Below are positions 16,069-24,895 of a DNA stretch of 64,000 nucleotides, piece by piece (within the stretch, counting starts at the first letter, position 1; every line of letters starts with the position of its first letter). The translations under genes were made by a program, and so were the position numbers. Under the pieces are notes generated by a model. The model saw only the letters and a program-made list of their open reading frames with translations, made no database searches and was not told where the DNA came from. The DNA comes from Lysobacterales bacterium (GTDB lineage Bacteria; Pseudomonadota; Gammaproteobacteria; Xanthomonadales; Rhodanobacteraceae), in the NCBI GenBank assembly GCA_016721015.1, contig JADKJL010000013.1:1-64000 (forward strand), read 5' to 3'.

Positions 16069-17676
16069 TCAAGGCCCGCGCAGATCACGCAGGCGGAATC
16101 CGGCGGCGAACAGCACGGCGACGAAACTGCCGCCGCCGGCACAGACCAGGGCCGACAAGCGGATTGCCCGCGATGATGCCGAAGCGCTGTCCCAGTTCGA
16201 CCAGTACTGGAGGCCAAGCCACAGGATCACCGACATCACCAGGCAGGCGATGGCGAGACGGGTCAAATGCCGCATCCATCCCGGTTGGGGCTGGTAGATG
16301 CCTTCCAGCTTGAGCGCACGCCACAGCAGGGAGAGATTGATGTAACTCGCGCTCGCGCTGGCCAGGGCCAGCGCCATGTGCAGGCCCGGAATCGAGGACA
16401 GGCGCGCGAACCATCCCGTGTCTGCCATTTCCGGCGTATCCCAGAGCAGCAGCAGGGCGCCGATGAAAAGCACGTTGAGCAGCATGCTCGCGATCATCGC
16501 GATGATGCCGGCGCGCACCGGTGTGCGTGTGTTCTGGCGCGCATAGAACGCCGGTGCGACGACCTTGACCAGGGCGAAGGCGGGCAGGCCGAGGGCCAGC
16601 GCGGACAGCGACATCGAGGCCATCTGGACATCGTGGGCGGTGAACGCACCATGTTTGAACAGGGTGGCCAGCAGCGGCTTCGACAGCAGCACGAGGGCGA
16701 GCATGGCCGGAACCGCGATCAGCAAGGTCGTGCGCAGGCCCCAGTCGAGCGCCTTCGAGAAGCCATCGTGATCGGTGGAGACATGATGCCGCGACAGGGT
16801 CGGCAGGATCACGGTGCCAAGGGCTACCCCAAACAGGCCGAGCGGAAACTCGAGCAGTCGGTCACTCTGCGCCAGCCAGGTCTGCGAACCGGTGATCAGG
16901 AACGAGGCGATCAGGGTGTCGAGCAGCAGGTTGACCTGGGCAACCGAGGATCCGAACAGGGTCGGCACCATCAGGCGCAGGATCTTGCGCACGCCGGCAT
17001 GCTGCCAGCCCCAGCGTGGCAGGCTCAGCAGATCGAGCTTGCGCAGGCTGGGAAACTGGATCAGCAATTGCAGGATGCCGGCGGCCAGGATTGCCCAGCC
17101 CATCGCCATGATCGGCACGTCGAGATGCGGCGACAGCCACAGCGCACCGCCGATCATGCACACGTTGAGGATCACAGGAGTCAGCGCCGGCAGGGCGAAC
17201 TTGTTGAAACTGTTGAGGACTCCACCAGCCAACGCGGTCAGCGAGACAAACAGCAGGAACGGGAAGGTCAGCCGCAAGAGATCGGTGGTGAGGGCGAATT
17301 TTTCCGGCTCGTCGATCGATCCAGGGGCAAACCCGCGCGTGACCCAGCCGGCGCCGAGAACGCCCAGGGCGGTGACCACCAGCAGGATGGTGCCGAGCGT
17401 GCCTGCCGTGCGCGAGACCAGTTCCTTCAATTCGGCATGCGAGCGGGTTTCCTTGACCTCGGTCAGCACCGGTACGAAGGCAACCGAGAACGAGCCTTCG
17501 GCAAACAGGCGACGCATGAAGTTCGGAATGCGGAAGGCGACCCAGAATGCGTCGGTGGCGGCTGAGGCGCCAAATGCCCAGGCAATCGCCATCTCGCGAA
17601 CCAGGCCGAGAACGCGTGAAACCAGGGTGCCACCGCTGAAGGTGAGCAGCGATCGGAGCATGCTTGGCGGCTTCAT
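16069..17676 (-). CDS. murJ: Lipid II flippase MurJ
   Basis: Inner-membrane MOP-superfamily flippase that moves lipid II across the membrane for peptidoglycan synthesis. 535 residues, about 14 hydrophobic segments. Typical N-terminus SGGTLVSRVLGLVREMAIAWAFG (in part), then DAFWVAFRIPNFMRRLFAEGSFSVAFVP (in part) and the ARQNTRTPVRAG loop. ATG chosen over an upstream GTG since homologues start near MLRSL. It is divergent from rpsT with only ~80 bases between starts; the rpsT promoter lies in this gap. Confidence 0.96.
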   Translation of the reverse strand: MKPPSMLRSLLTFSGGTLVSRVLGLVREMAIAWAFGASAATDAFWVAFRIPNFMRRLFAEGSFSVAFVPVLTEVKETRSHAELKELVSRTAGTLGTILLVVTALGVLGAGWVTRGFAPGSIDEPEKFALTTDLLRLTFPFLLFVSLTALAGGVLNSFNKFALPALTPVILNVCMIGGALWLSPHLDVPIMAMGWAILAAGILQLLIQFPSLRKLDLLSLPRWGWQHAGVRKILRLMVPTLFGSSVAQVNLLLDTLIASFLITGSQTWLAQSDRLLEFPLGLFGVALGTVILPTLSRHHVSTDHDGFSKALDWGLRTTLLIAVPAMLALVLLSKPLLATLFKHGAFTAHDVQMASMSLSALALGLPAFALVKVVAPAFYARQNTRTPVRAGIIAMIASMLLNVLFIGALLLLWDTPEMADTGWFARLSSIPGLHMALALASASASYINLSLLWRALKLEGIYQPQPGWMRHLTRLAIACLVMSVILWLGLQYWSNWDSASASSRAIRLSALVCAGGGSFVAVLFAAGFRLRDLRGP

Positions 17677-17688
17677 CGGCAGCACCGT

Positions 17689-17717
17689 TTGACTCTGGGC
17701 GCTTGCGTCGTCATAAT
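17689..17717 (+). promoter_or_regulatory. Sigma-70 promoter of rpsT
   Basis: TTGACT at 17689-17694, a 17-bp spacer and CATAAT at 17712-17717, about 40 bases before the rpsT start. A GGAG ribosome site follows at 17746-17749. Confidence 0.7.
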
Positions 17718-17756
17718 TCCGCCCCTTTTTCCGCCCCCCGCTTTTGGAGTTTTACC

Positions 17757-18020
17757 TTGGCAAACATCAAGTCCGCGAAGAAGCGTGCGCGCCAGTCTGA
17801 AAAGGCTCGTCAGCGCAACGTCAGCGCCCGTTCCATGGTTCGTACCGCGATCAAGAAAGTGATCAAGGCGATCGACGCGAATGACAAGGCCGGTGCCGAA
17901 GCCGCCTTGAAGAGCGCCACACCGCTTGTCGATCGTTACGCCGCCCGTGGCCTGATCCACAAGAACAAGGCTGCCCGCCACAAGAGCCGCCTGAATGCGA
18001 CCATCCGCGCCCTGGCTTGA
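17757..18020 (+). CDS. rpsT: 30S ribosomal protein S20
   Basis: 87-residue primary 16S rRNA-binding protein of the small subunit, beginning ANIKSAKKRARQSEKARQRN after the initiator. The start is TTG with GGAG 7 bases upstream; S20 genes also use a UUG start in E. coli, where it takes part in autoregulation. It is a single-gene unit with its own promoter and a strong terminator. Confidence 0.97.
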   Translation: MANIKSAKKRARQSEKARQRNVSARSMVRTAIKKVIKAIDANDKAGAEAALKSATPLVDRYAARGLIHKNKAARHKSRLNATIRALA

Positions 18021-18042
18021 GCCATTCGCGGTTGTTCGACGC

Positions 18043-18069
18043 AAAAAGCCGGCATTAGCCGGCTTTTTT
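18043..18069 (+). terminator. Rho-independent terminator of rpsT
   Basis: Stem AAAAAGCCGGC / GCCGGCTTTTT with an ATTA loop, followed by a T run. Confidence 0.9.
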
Positions 18070-18163
18070 GTACCTGACCCGGCGCGAACCGCGCCGACGC
18101 AGACGGATCCGCGCGTCTCCGCCGTGATCGCCGGGGAACCCGATCGTCCACTCATTCGGCGAC

Positions 18164-19216
18164 TCAGCCTTCACCTGCGGCGATAGCGGCCTCGGCCGCA
18201 TCGCGACGCTGCTCGTCGAAGAAGCGCTGGATGTCCAGGCAGATCGGCCAGGTGTTGTCGCGACTGATCGCGGAAATGAGATACCACGGCTGTTTCCACT
18301 TCAGCTTCTTGACGATTGCCTTGGCCGTTTTCTCACGCTCCTCGGGCGGGATCAGGTCGAGCTTGTTGAAAACCAGCCAGCGTTCGCGCTTGAGCAGTTC
18401 GGGATCGAAGCCCTTGAGCTCGTTTTCGATGATGCGGATCTGCTCGACCGGGTCGGTTTCGCCATCCATCGGCGCGATATCGACCATGTGCAGGAGCAGG
18501 CGTGTGCGCGCGACGTGCTTGAGAAACTGCACGCCGAGACCGGCACCGTCGGCGGCGCCTTCGATCAGGCCCGGGATGTCGGCGATCACGAAGCTCTTGT
18601 CGGTCTCGATGCGGACCACGCCGAGATACGGCTGCAAGGTCGTGAACGGATAGTCGGCAACCTTGGGCGTCGCCGCGGAAACGGCGCGGATGAAGGTCGA
18701 CTTGCCGGCATTCGGAAAGCCGAGCATGCCGACATCGGCGAGCACCTTGAGTTCCAGACGCAGTTCGCGTTCCTCGCCCGGCGAGCCTTCGGTGGCCTTG
18801 CGCGGCGAGCGGTTGGTCGAACTCTTGAAGTGGATGTTGCCCTGTCCGCCGCGGCCACCCTGGGCGACCAGCAGGCGCTGGCCGTTCTCGGTCAGGTCGC
18901 CGATCTGCTCGTCGGTCTCGATATTCGAAACCACGGTGCCGACCGGCACGCGGATGGTGGTGTCTTCACCGCTCTTGCCGGCCATTTGCCGACCCATGCC
19001 ATTCTCGCCGCGCCCGGCACGGAACATGCGCTGGTGGCGGAAATCGACCAGGGTATTGAGGCCCTCGTCGGCAATCAGCCAGACGCTGCCGCCGCCGGCA
19101 CCATCGCCGCCATCGGGGCCGCCGAACGGGATGAATTTCTCGCGGCGGAAGCTGACGCAGCCATTGCCGCCGTTTCCGGCCTGGACTCGTATGGTGGCTT
19201 CGTCGACGAATTGCAT
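18164..19216 (-). CDS. obgE: Obg-family GTPase
   Basis: Essential GTPase that binds the 50S subunit and links ribosome assembly to growth state. 350 residues. Glycine-rich OBG fold at 1-158 (GGDGAGGGSVW, GGRGGQGN), then the G domain: GFPNAGKS at 166-173, DIPG at 213-216, NKLD at 284-287. ATG chosen at MQFVDEATIRV; the 36 codons open upstream encode heptamer repeats and are not coding. Unusually, the mRNA leader before this ATG is pyrimidine-rich because of the heptamer array, and I see no good Shine-Dalgarno sequence. Confidence 0.96.
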   Translation of the reverse strand: MQFVDEATIRVQAGNGGNGCVSFRREKFIPFGGPDGGDGAGGGSVWLIADEGLNTLVDFRHQRMFRAGRGENGMGRQMAGKSGEDTTIRVPVGTVVSNIETDEQIGDLTENGQRLLVAQGGRGGQGNIHFKSSTNRSPRKATEGSPGEERELRLELKVLADVGMLGFPNAGKSTFIRAVSAATPKVADYPFTTLQPYLGVVRIETDKSFVIADIPGLIEGAADGAGLGVQFLKHVARTRLLLHMVDIAPMDGETDPVEQIRIIENELKGFDPELLKRERWLVFNKLDLIPPEEREKTAKAIVKKLKWKQPWYLISAISRDNTWPICLDIQRFFDEQRRDAAEAAIAAGEG

Positions 19217-19227
19217 TTCTTGGGACC

Positions 19228-19373
19228 GGGAATGGGGAGTGGGGAATGGAGAATGGGTGAAAGCGTACCAAGAACCGCCGAAACAACGCCGAAACCATGC
19301 AGTAGCCCGTTTACGGGCGAGCACTTCGTATCTGATCGCGGAAGAGCCTCGCCGGTAAACGGGCTCCTACGGG
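19228..19373. repeat. Heptamer array plus inverted palindrome pair before obgE
   Basis: Four GGGARTG-type heptamers lie at 19228-19255. At about 19303-19373 a palindrome pair, TAGCCCGTTTACGGGCGAG and CGCCGGTAAACGGGCTCCTA, faces inward. The same combination of heptamers plus REPs recurs at 54461-54668 and 60110-60356. Confidence 0.75.
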
Positions 19374-19395
19374 ATTACGGCCAGCATGCGCCAAT

Positions 19396-19423
19396 GAAAA
19401 GCCCCGCACAGGGCGGGGCTCTG
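19396..19423 (-). terminator. Terminator of rplU-rpmA
   Basis: On the minus strand, AGCCCCGC-loop-GCGGGGCT followed by TTTTC, just after rpmA. It separates rplU-rpmA from obgE. Confidence 0.85.
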
Positions 19424-19445
19424 TCATCGATATGGCGAAACGGTG

Positions 19446-19712
19446 TCAGTTGACCGAGGTCGGTACCACGCTGACGGTCTTGCGCTTGTCGGGACCCTTG
19501 GTGGCGAATTCGACCACGCCATCGACGATCGCGAAGATCGTGTGGTCGCGACCGAGGCCGACGCCGGTGCCCGGACGGAAACGGGTGCCGCGCTGGCGGA
19601 TGATGATGTTGCCGGCATTGCATACCTGGCCGCCGTACAACTTCACACCGAGGTACTTCGGATTCGAATCGCGACCGTTGCGGGTTGAGCCGCCTGCCTT
19701 CTTGTGTGCCAT
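19446..19712 (-). CDS. rpmA: 50S ribosomal protein L27
   Basis: 88 residues, MAHKKAGGSTRNGRDSNPKY start without the N-terminal extension seen in Firmicutes, so its tail can reach the peptidyl-transferase centre directly. It lies 3 bases after rplU in the usual two-gene operon. Confidence 0.97.
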   Translation of the reverse strand: MAHKKAGGSTRNGRDSNPKYLGVKLYGGQVCNAGNIIIRQRGTRFRPGTGVGLGRDHTIFAIVDGVVEFATKGPDKRKTVSVVPTSVN

Positions 19713-19715
19713 GAC

Positions 19716-20057
19716 TTACTCCTGGGTCGCTTTCTTCTTGCTCGAAGCACCGGTGATGCCGGTGATCTCGATTTCGGTGTAGTGCTGCCGATGCCCCTGC
19801 TGCTTCATGTGGTGCTTGCGGCGGCGGAATTTGATGATGCGGATCTTGTCGGCACGACCGTGCGACTTGATCTTGGCCCCAACCAGGGCACCCGCGACAA
19901 GCGGAGCGCCGATGCTGACACCTTCGCCGGAACCGACCATCAGCACCTGGTCGAAATCGACCGTGCTGTCGACGTCGCCGACCAGTTTTTCGACGCGCAG
20001 GGTCTCGCCCTGGGTCACCCGGTACTGCTTACCGGAGATGAGTACGACTGCGTACAT
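19716..20057 (-). CDS. rplU: 50S ribosomal protein L21
   Basis: 113 residues. MYAVVLISGKQYRVTQGE start and the basic IIKFRRRKHHMKQQGHRQHY signature near residues 75-95. It binds 23S rRNA with L20. First gene of the rplU-rpmA operon with a clear promoter upstream. The C-terminal ~10 residues (ASSKKKATQE) extend slightly beyond the usual end. Confidence 0.97.
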   Translation of the reverse strand: MYAVVLISGKQYRVTQGETLRVEKLVGDVDSTVDFDQVLMVGSGEGVSIGAPLVAGALVGAKIKSHGRADKIRIIKFRRRKHHMKQQGHRQHYTEIEITGITGASSKKKATQE

Positions 20058-20138
20058 TGTTGATTTGCCTATGTAGTTATTCTGGGAACGACCCCACTCC
20101 GTGACTGGCCTGGGCCAAGGTCCAAAAAGGGGCGCGCG

Positions 20139-20167
20139 ATGATAGCGGCTTGAGCATCCGCGGTCAA
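20139..20167 (-). promoter_or_regulatory. Sigma-70 promoter of rplU-rpmA
   Basis: On the minus strand, TTGACC, a 17-bp spacer and TATCAT, about 80 bases before the rplU start. Confidence 0.7.
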
Positions 20168-20278
20168 ACCGGATTGGGCCGCGGGTTTGCCGGTCAGCGG
20201 ATTTTCGACCCGATCGATGGGAAAGCCATCTTTGCTACACTTCGGCGTTCCGCCCGTCCGGGCATGTGTTTGTGGAAG

Positions 20279-21118
20279 ATGAGCGAGGATCCCCCCAGTA
20301 GCAATGCCCAGCGTTCTTGGTTTGGACGCCTTACCCACGCGCTCTCCGGCGAAGTCAGCAGCCGCGAGGAGCTGATCGACGAGTTGCGTCTCGCCCAGGC
20401 CAACGGGCTGCTGTCCAACGACACCTTGTCGATGATCGAAGGCGCGATCAAGGTCACCGACCTGACCGTCGGCGACATCATGGTGCCACGCTCGGAGATG
20501 GTTTCGGTGCCGGCGGATTGCTCGCTGAGCGCCGTCCTGGCCATCGTCATCGAATCCGGTCACTCGCGTTTCCCGGTGCATGCGGATGATCGCGACGAGA
20601 TCATCGGCATCCTGCTGGCCAAGGATCTGCTGCGCTGCTTCGCCGAGAACGGCGCTGACGACATTCGCCCGCTGCTGCGCCCGGTGGCGCTGATTCCAGA
20701 GGCCAAGCGCCTGAATATCCTGCTCAAGGAGTTCCGCCTCGCCCATCACCACATGGCCGTGGTCGTCGATGAATACGGCGGCGTTGCCGGCCTGGTCACG
20801 ATCGAGGACGTGCTTGAACAAATTGTCGGCGACATCGACGATGAGCATGACGAGGAGGAGACCCCGAACCTGATCCAGCCGCAGGCCGACGGCCGCTTCC
20901 TGGTCAACGCGATGACTCCGATCGAGAGCTTCAACGATCGTTTCGAATCGCGGTTCGCGGTCGAGGACTACGACACGATCGGGGCCATGATTGCCGCAGA
21001 GTTTGGCCACCTGCCGCAGCCGGGTGAGGAAATCCAGTTGGGCGGGTTCGCATTCCGGGTGAACAAGGGCGACAGCCGGCGCTTGCTCCAGCTTGCCGTG
21101 CGGATCCAGGAGGCATGA
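20279..21118 (+). CDS. corC: CorC/YbeX-type CBS-pair protein
   Basis: 279-residue cytosolic protein: two CBS domains (about 70-190; TVGDIMVPRSEM and EYGGVAGLVTIEDVLEQIVGDI, in part) and a CorC/HlyC C-terminal domain. The family is linked to Mg/Co efflux; exact function debated. It lacks the N-terminal membrane region of longer CNNM proteins, as expected for YbeX. In many gammaproteobacteria it sits with phoH, ybeY and lnt; here the next gene is a DUF4105 protein, overlapped by 4 bases. ATG chosen at MSEDPPSSN. Confidence 0.9.
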   Translation: MSEDPPSSNAQRSWFGRLTHALSGEVSSREELIDELRLAQANGLLSNDTLSMIEGAIKVTDLTVGDIMVPRSEMVSVPADCSLSAVLAIVIESGHSRFPVHADDRDEIIGILLAKDLLRCFAENGADDIRPLLRPVALIPEAKRLNILLKEFRLAHHHMAVVVDEYGGVAGLVTIEDVLEQIVGDIDDEHDEEETPNLIQPQADGRFLVNAMTPIESFNDRFESRFAVEDYDTIGAMIAAEFGHLPQPGEEIQLGGFAFRVNKGDSRRLLQLAVRIQEA

Positions 21119-22353
21119 TCCGGCTGGTCGCATTGGCCGCGGTGTTCTGTCTTGCCCTGGCCGGCTGGTGCGAACGCGTGTTGGCCCAGTCAAACGCGGA
21201 TCCTGCCACCAGCGGGCCGTCCCTTGAAGTCAGCCTGCTGACGATCGGCCCAGGCGATATCTACTGGCAGCGTTTTGGCCACAATGCGATCGTCATCCAT
21301 GACCCGGCCAGTGGTGAATCGGTCAGCTACAACTACGGCATGTTCGATTTCGACGAAGCCAACTTCTTCGTCAACTTCCTGCGTGGCCACATGACCTACC
21401 AGATCACGGCCGAGGATCCGGCCGAGGAGATCGCCTGGTATTCGAGTGAAGGCCGCTCGATCACGCGCCAGGATCTGCGTCTTTCGCCGACCCAGGCCGA
21501 GGCCCTGAAGACCTATCTTGAAGACAACCTGCTTCCTGAAAACCGCCACTACCGCTACGACTATTTCACTTCCAACTGCTCGACCCGTGTGCGCGATGCC
21601 CTCGACAAGGCCCTTGGCGGCGCCTTGCAGCGGCAGATGACCTCACCGTCGCGCGGCTTCAGCTTCCGCCTGCTGGCCGATGCATTGACTGCTCCGCAGC
21701 CCTTGCTGATGGCCGTGATCGATATCGGCCTCGGTCCGTATGCCGATCAGCGCCTTTCGTACTGGAAAGACAGCTTTGTGCCGATGCAGCTGAGGGATCA
21801 CCTGCGCGAGATGCAGGTCGCCGATGCGCAGGGTGAATTGCAGCCCCTGGTCAAGTCCGAGCAGGTGGTCGCGGCAGCGCGTCTCCCCGCCCCGCCGGCC
21901 TTGCCACCGGATCTGCGCTGGCCGTTTTTCGCTATCGGCGTCGCGCTTGCCGCGCTGCTCCTGATGCTGCGGTCGCGACCGCAATCGGCACCTGCGCGGC
22001 GCGGCTTCGCCGTGTTCGCATTCACGTTTTCACTGGTCTGCGGTCTGATCGGCCTGGTTTTGCTCGGGTTGTGGGGGTTCACCGAGCACCAGTCGGCCTG
22101 GCGCAATGAGAATCTGCTGATCTTCAGCCCGCTCTGCCTGCTCATGCTCGGCAGCTGGTGGCGCTCGGCCAGGCCGGGCAGCAAGGTCTCGGCTTTCGCG
22201 CGCGGCATCGCGGCGGCGATTGCGCTGCTCGCCGCATTCGCCTTGTTCAGCAAGATTCTTGCGAACTTTCCGCAAGCCAACCTGCACTGGATCCTGCTGC
22301 TCCTGCCGATCCACCTCGTGCTCGCACGCTCTGCGGCGGCGCGGCGGGATTGA
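21115..22353 (+). CDS. DUF4105 exported membrane protein
   Basis: 412 residues. Signal peptide (LVALAAVFCLALAGW), then a DUF4105 region at about 40-230 (WQRFGHNAIVI, YNYGMFDF, YDYFTSNCSTRVRDALD) that resembles a papain-like fold with a conserved Cys/His pattern, then four hydrophobic segments in the C-terminal half. Function unknown. The start overlaps the corC stop (ATGA), so the two are translationally coupled. Confidence 0.85.
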   Translation: MIRLVALAAVFCLALAGWCERVLAQSNADPATSGPSLEVSLLTIGPGDIYWQRFGHNAIVIHDPASGESVSYNYGMFDFDEANFFVNFLRGHMTYQITAEDPAEEIAWYSSEGRSITRQDLRLSPTQAEALKTYLEDNLLPENRHYRYDYFTSNCSTRVRDALDKALGGALQRQMTSPSRGFSFRLLADALTAPQPLLMAVIDIGLGPYADQRLSYWKDSFVPMQLRDHLREMQVADAQGELQPLVKSEQVVAAARLPAPPALPPDLRWPFFAIGVALAALLLMLRSRPQSAPARRGFAVFAFTFSLVCGLIGLVLLGLWGFTEHQSAWRNENLLIFSPLCLLMLGSWWRSARPGSKVSAFARGIAAAIALLAAFALFSKILANFPQANLHWILLLLPIHLVLARSAAARRD

Positions 22354-22360
22354 TGCCTGC

Positions 22361-22528
22361 CTAGCAGCCTGTCGGACTTAACTCGGCTGGGCTGCGAATC
22401 CGTCTGAACGGTCCATATTCCCGCCGATTTTTGACCCATAGCACCACTATGGGCCGGCAAACCGCCGTAAATCTGGTCTCGCCCAGCCGAATTCTCGCCT
22501 CAACCGGCAAAGTCCGACAGGCTGCTAG
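22361..22528. mobile_element. 168-bp MITE-like element
   Basis: Perfect 19-bp terminal inverted repeats, CTAGCAGCCTGTCGGACTT at the left and its complement at the right; the outer CTAG could be a target duplication. Inside, a second inverted pair (CGGCTGGGC / GCCCAGCCG) continues the symmetry. No coding capacity. It sits 7 bases after the DUF4105 stop. A short piece (GACAGGCTGTCG) at about 25435 may be a remnant of the same element. Confidence 0.8.
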
Positions 22529-22609
22529 GGTCAGCGCAACGGCATCCGCTGACTTGATAGTCTGGCCGCAACCCGCACTTACCAGAGTCGGCAAGACCCG
22601 GTGGATTCC

Positions 22610-23263
22610 ATGACTGCAGCAATCCGTATCGATTTCGTTTCCGATGTTTCCTGTCCGTGGTGTGCGATCGGGCTCAAGTCGCTTGAGCAGGCGATCGACA
22701 GGCTCGGCGATGCGATCACCGTCGATCTGCATTTCCAGCCATTCGAGCTGAATCCGAAGATGGTCGCCGAGGGCGAGGATGTGGCCGAGCACCTGGCGCG
22801 CAAATACGGTTCGACGCCCGCACAACTGTCCGCCAATCGCGAAGCGATCCGCGCTCGCGGCGCCGCGCTCGGCTTCACCTTCAATCAGCGCGACCGGATC
22901 TACAACACTTTCGATGCACATCGCCTGCTGCACTGGGCCGCGCTCGAAGGCAGCGACAAGGAACGTGCGCTCAAGCATGCCTTGCTGGGTGCGTATTTCA
23001 CCGATGGCATCGATGTCTCGTCGCACGCCGAATTGGCTCGCCTGGCCGGCGGGGTCGGGCTGGATGCGGTACGCGCGGCGAAGATTCTCGAGTCGGACGA
23101 GTTTGCCCAGGAAGTGTACGAGCGCGAGCAGCACTATGCCGGCAACGGCATCAACTCGGTTCCGGCCGTCATCATCAACAACCGGCACCTGATCTCGGGC
23201 GGCCAGCCGGTCGAGGTTTTCGAGGACGCCTTGCGCCGGATCGCGGCACTCGCCGAGGCATGA
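22610..23263 (+). CDS. FrnE-like DsbA-family oxidoreductase
   Basis: 217-residue cytoplasmic thioredoxin-fold protein with the CPWC motif at 15-18 and the cis-Pro region NSVPAVIINN near 185. This group includes FrnE (polyketide biosynthesis, oxidative stress) and 2-hydroxychromene-2-carboxylate isomerases; the CxxC points to a disulfide oxidoreductase role. No signal peptide, so cytosolic. ATG preferred over a GTG three codons upstream. A terminator follows immediately. Confidence 0.88.
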   Translation: MTAAIRIDFVSDVSCPWCAIGLKSLEQAIDRLGDAITVDLHFQPFELNPKMVAEGEDVAEHLARKYGSTPAQLSANREAIRARGAALGFTFNQRDRIYNTFDAHRLLHWAALEGSDKERALKHALLGAYFTDGIDVSSHAELARLAGGVGLDAVRAAKILESDEFAQEVYEREQHYAGNGINSVPAVIINNRHLISGGQPVEVFEDALRRIAALAEA

Positions 23264-23292
23264 AAAAACACCCGGCATGACCGGGTGTTTTT
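23263..23292. terminator. Bidirectional terminator
   Basis: Stem AAACACCCGG / CCGGGTGTTT with loop CATGA, an A run on the left and a T run on the right. It can serve both the FrnE-like gene and the converging propeller gene. Confidence 0.9.
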
Positions 23293-23320
23293 CTAATCGC
23301 GTATCACTCCCGAGCGGAGG

Positions 23321-24814
23321 TCAGCGGGCCGGCTTTTCTTTTGCCGCGGGCTCGACGGGCTTCGCTTCGACGGCCGGCTTCTGCACAGCCGGTTTTTCGG
23401 CGGCGCCGGTATTCGCCTTGTCTTTCGCCACGATGCTGGCGGCGATGCCACCCTCGTTCCAGGCGAAGCGCAGGTTGCTGCGGAAGATCCGAACCGCTTG
23501 CAGCGCGTCCTTGTCCTTGAGGTCGCCGTACTGGCCATAGACGTTCTTCTGGCTGTTGGCGATGAAATACAGGTCATTTCCCACGATCGCGCCGTAGGTT
23601 GGAACGTCGAAAGCCGGGTTGGCCACGTCCAGCGGCATCATCTTGGTCACGCTCTTGCCATCGGCGCTCAGACTCAGGCGGATGACACGGTTAGGCGACA
23701 TGCCATTTTCGATCGCGACCAGGGTGCCGGCATACCAGTACAAGCCTTCGATGCCGCCAAGGACCAGGTGCTTGGTCTCATGCGCGAGCGGAAAACCGGT
23801 GCCGGATTTGAGATCGGCGCCAAAGATGCCGAGGGCATGGTCGGCAAAGTACAGCGTGTTGCCGTCATCACTGACCGCCAGGCCACGGATGCTGGTCAGG
23901 TGAGGATTGGCCACGACCAGCGCCAGCTTGTTGTCTTCGATCGTGTAGATCTCGTTGCGCAAGCCATCGGCGACGTAGACCTTGCCGTCCTTGCCAACCA
24001 CGATGCTTGAAAGCGTGTGCGTGCGCTGATCAACCGGCAGCAGGTATTTCTCAAGCAGCTTGCCAGTCGACAGCTTGAACTTGAACAGGCCGGTCTTGTT
24101 GAAGTCTGCCTGACGGAAACCCTTGAAATACAGCGATGAGGATGAGGTCACATAGAGCAGGTCATGGGCCGAATCGACGGCCATGGCGTACACGCTCCAC
24201 AGGCCGCTGCCATCGGCCGGGGCAATGAAATCCTTGAGCTTGCCTTGCATGTCGGCGATGTAGATCTTTCCTTCGCGCACGCTGCCGACCAGGAACTTCT
24301 GGCGTTTCGGATCCCACGCGATCGATTCGAACAGGGTGTCGCCCTTGGGCAACTCGAATGCGACCTTGCCCTCGCCGAATGGCTTGAGATTCGCCTTCAG
24401 GTTTTCGACCACATAGTCCCAGGCTTCGGTGCCGGTGACCTTCTCGAAGCGCGGATCGTCGCTGAGATCGACACCATAACCTTGCTCCTTCATCTTCAGC
24501 AGCAGGTCGTAGGTCTTGCTCTTGTCGCCCTGCTTGGCGTAAGTCAGGGCGAGCATCATGCGCAAATCGCCGGAATCCGGATTGAGTGCGCTCAGGCGGG
24601 CGAGCGTCCAGCTCAGGCGTTTCTGGTCATCGAGCTTCTCGTAACCGGCAACCATGCGGTTGAGCACCGAGGACGAAGTGATCTCGTTGATCTGCTGCTC
24701 GGTGAATGTGGTGGCGTCACGCTGCACCGGGGTTTTGGCGGCCGACGTGTCGGCAAGGGCCAGTGGCGCGGCCAGCAGCAAAGCGAGACAGCAAAGCAAG
24801 CGCTTGATATTCAT
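23321..24814 (-). CDS. Exported TPR/beta-propeller protein
   Basis: 497 residues. A signal peptide (LLCCLALLLAAPLALA) is followed by a TPR-like helical part (about 30-140) and an SMP-30/NHL-like beta-propeller (about 150-450; repeated WD-like blades such as LYVTSSSSLYFKG, GKVYVADGLRNEIYTI, GNTLYFADHALGIFG). The tail is Ala/Pro/Lys-rich and low-complexity. No catalytic residues can be assigned. Start chosen at MNIKRLLCC because the upstream open frame overlaps the Nudix gene and lacks similarity. Confidence 0.7.
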   Translation of the reverse strand: MNIKRLLCCLALLLAAPLALADTSAAKTPVQRDATTFTEQQINEITSSSVLNRMVAGYEKLDDQKRLSWTLARLSALNPDSGDLRMMLALTYAKQGDKSKTYDLLLKMKEQGYGVDLSDDPRFEKVTGTEAWDYVVENLKANLKPFGEGKVAFELPKGDTLFESIAWDPKRQKFLVGSVREGKIYIADMQGKLKDFIAPADGSGLWSVYAMAVDSAHDLLYVTSSSSLYFKGFRQADFNKTGLFKFKLSTGKLLEKYLLPVDQRTHTLSSIVVGKDGKVYVADGLRNEIYTIEDNKLALVVANPHLTSIRGLAVSDDGNTLYFADHALGIFGADLKSGTGFPLAHETKHLVLGGIEGLYWYAGTLVAIENGMSPNRVIRLSLSADGKSVTKMMPLDVANPAFDVPTYGAIVGNDLYFIANSQKNVYGQYGDLKDKDALQAVRIFRSNLRFAWNEGGIAASIVAKDKANTGAAEKPAVQKPAVEAKPVEPAAKEKPAR

Positions 24815-24895
24815 CAGTACAACCTTGGATGCTAGCGGGATTGGAGGCGGCAGAGACCACACCGCACCCGCAAAAGTTTCTGGGAGCCGATTACG

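Noticed and set aside
15357..16313. Long Arg/Ser-rich frames over the 132-bp array
   Set aside because: Created by repeated REPs and spanning non-coding DNA.
16267..17565. 432-codon open frame antisense to murJ
   Set aside because: Gln/Arg-rich product without similarity, opposite an intact MurJ.
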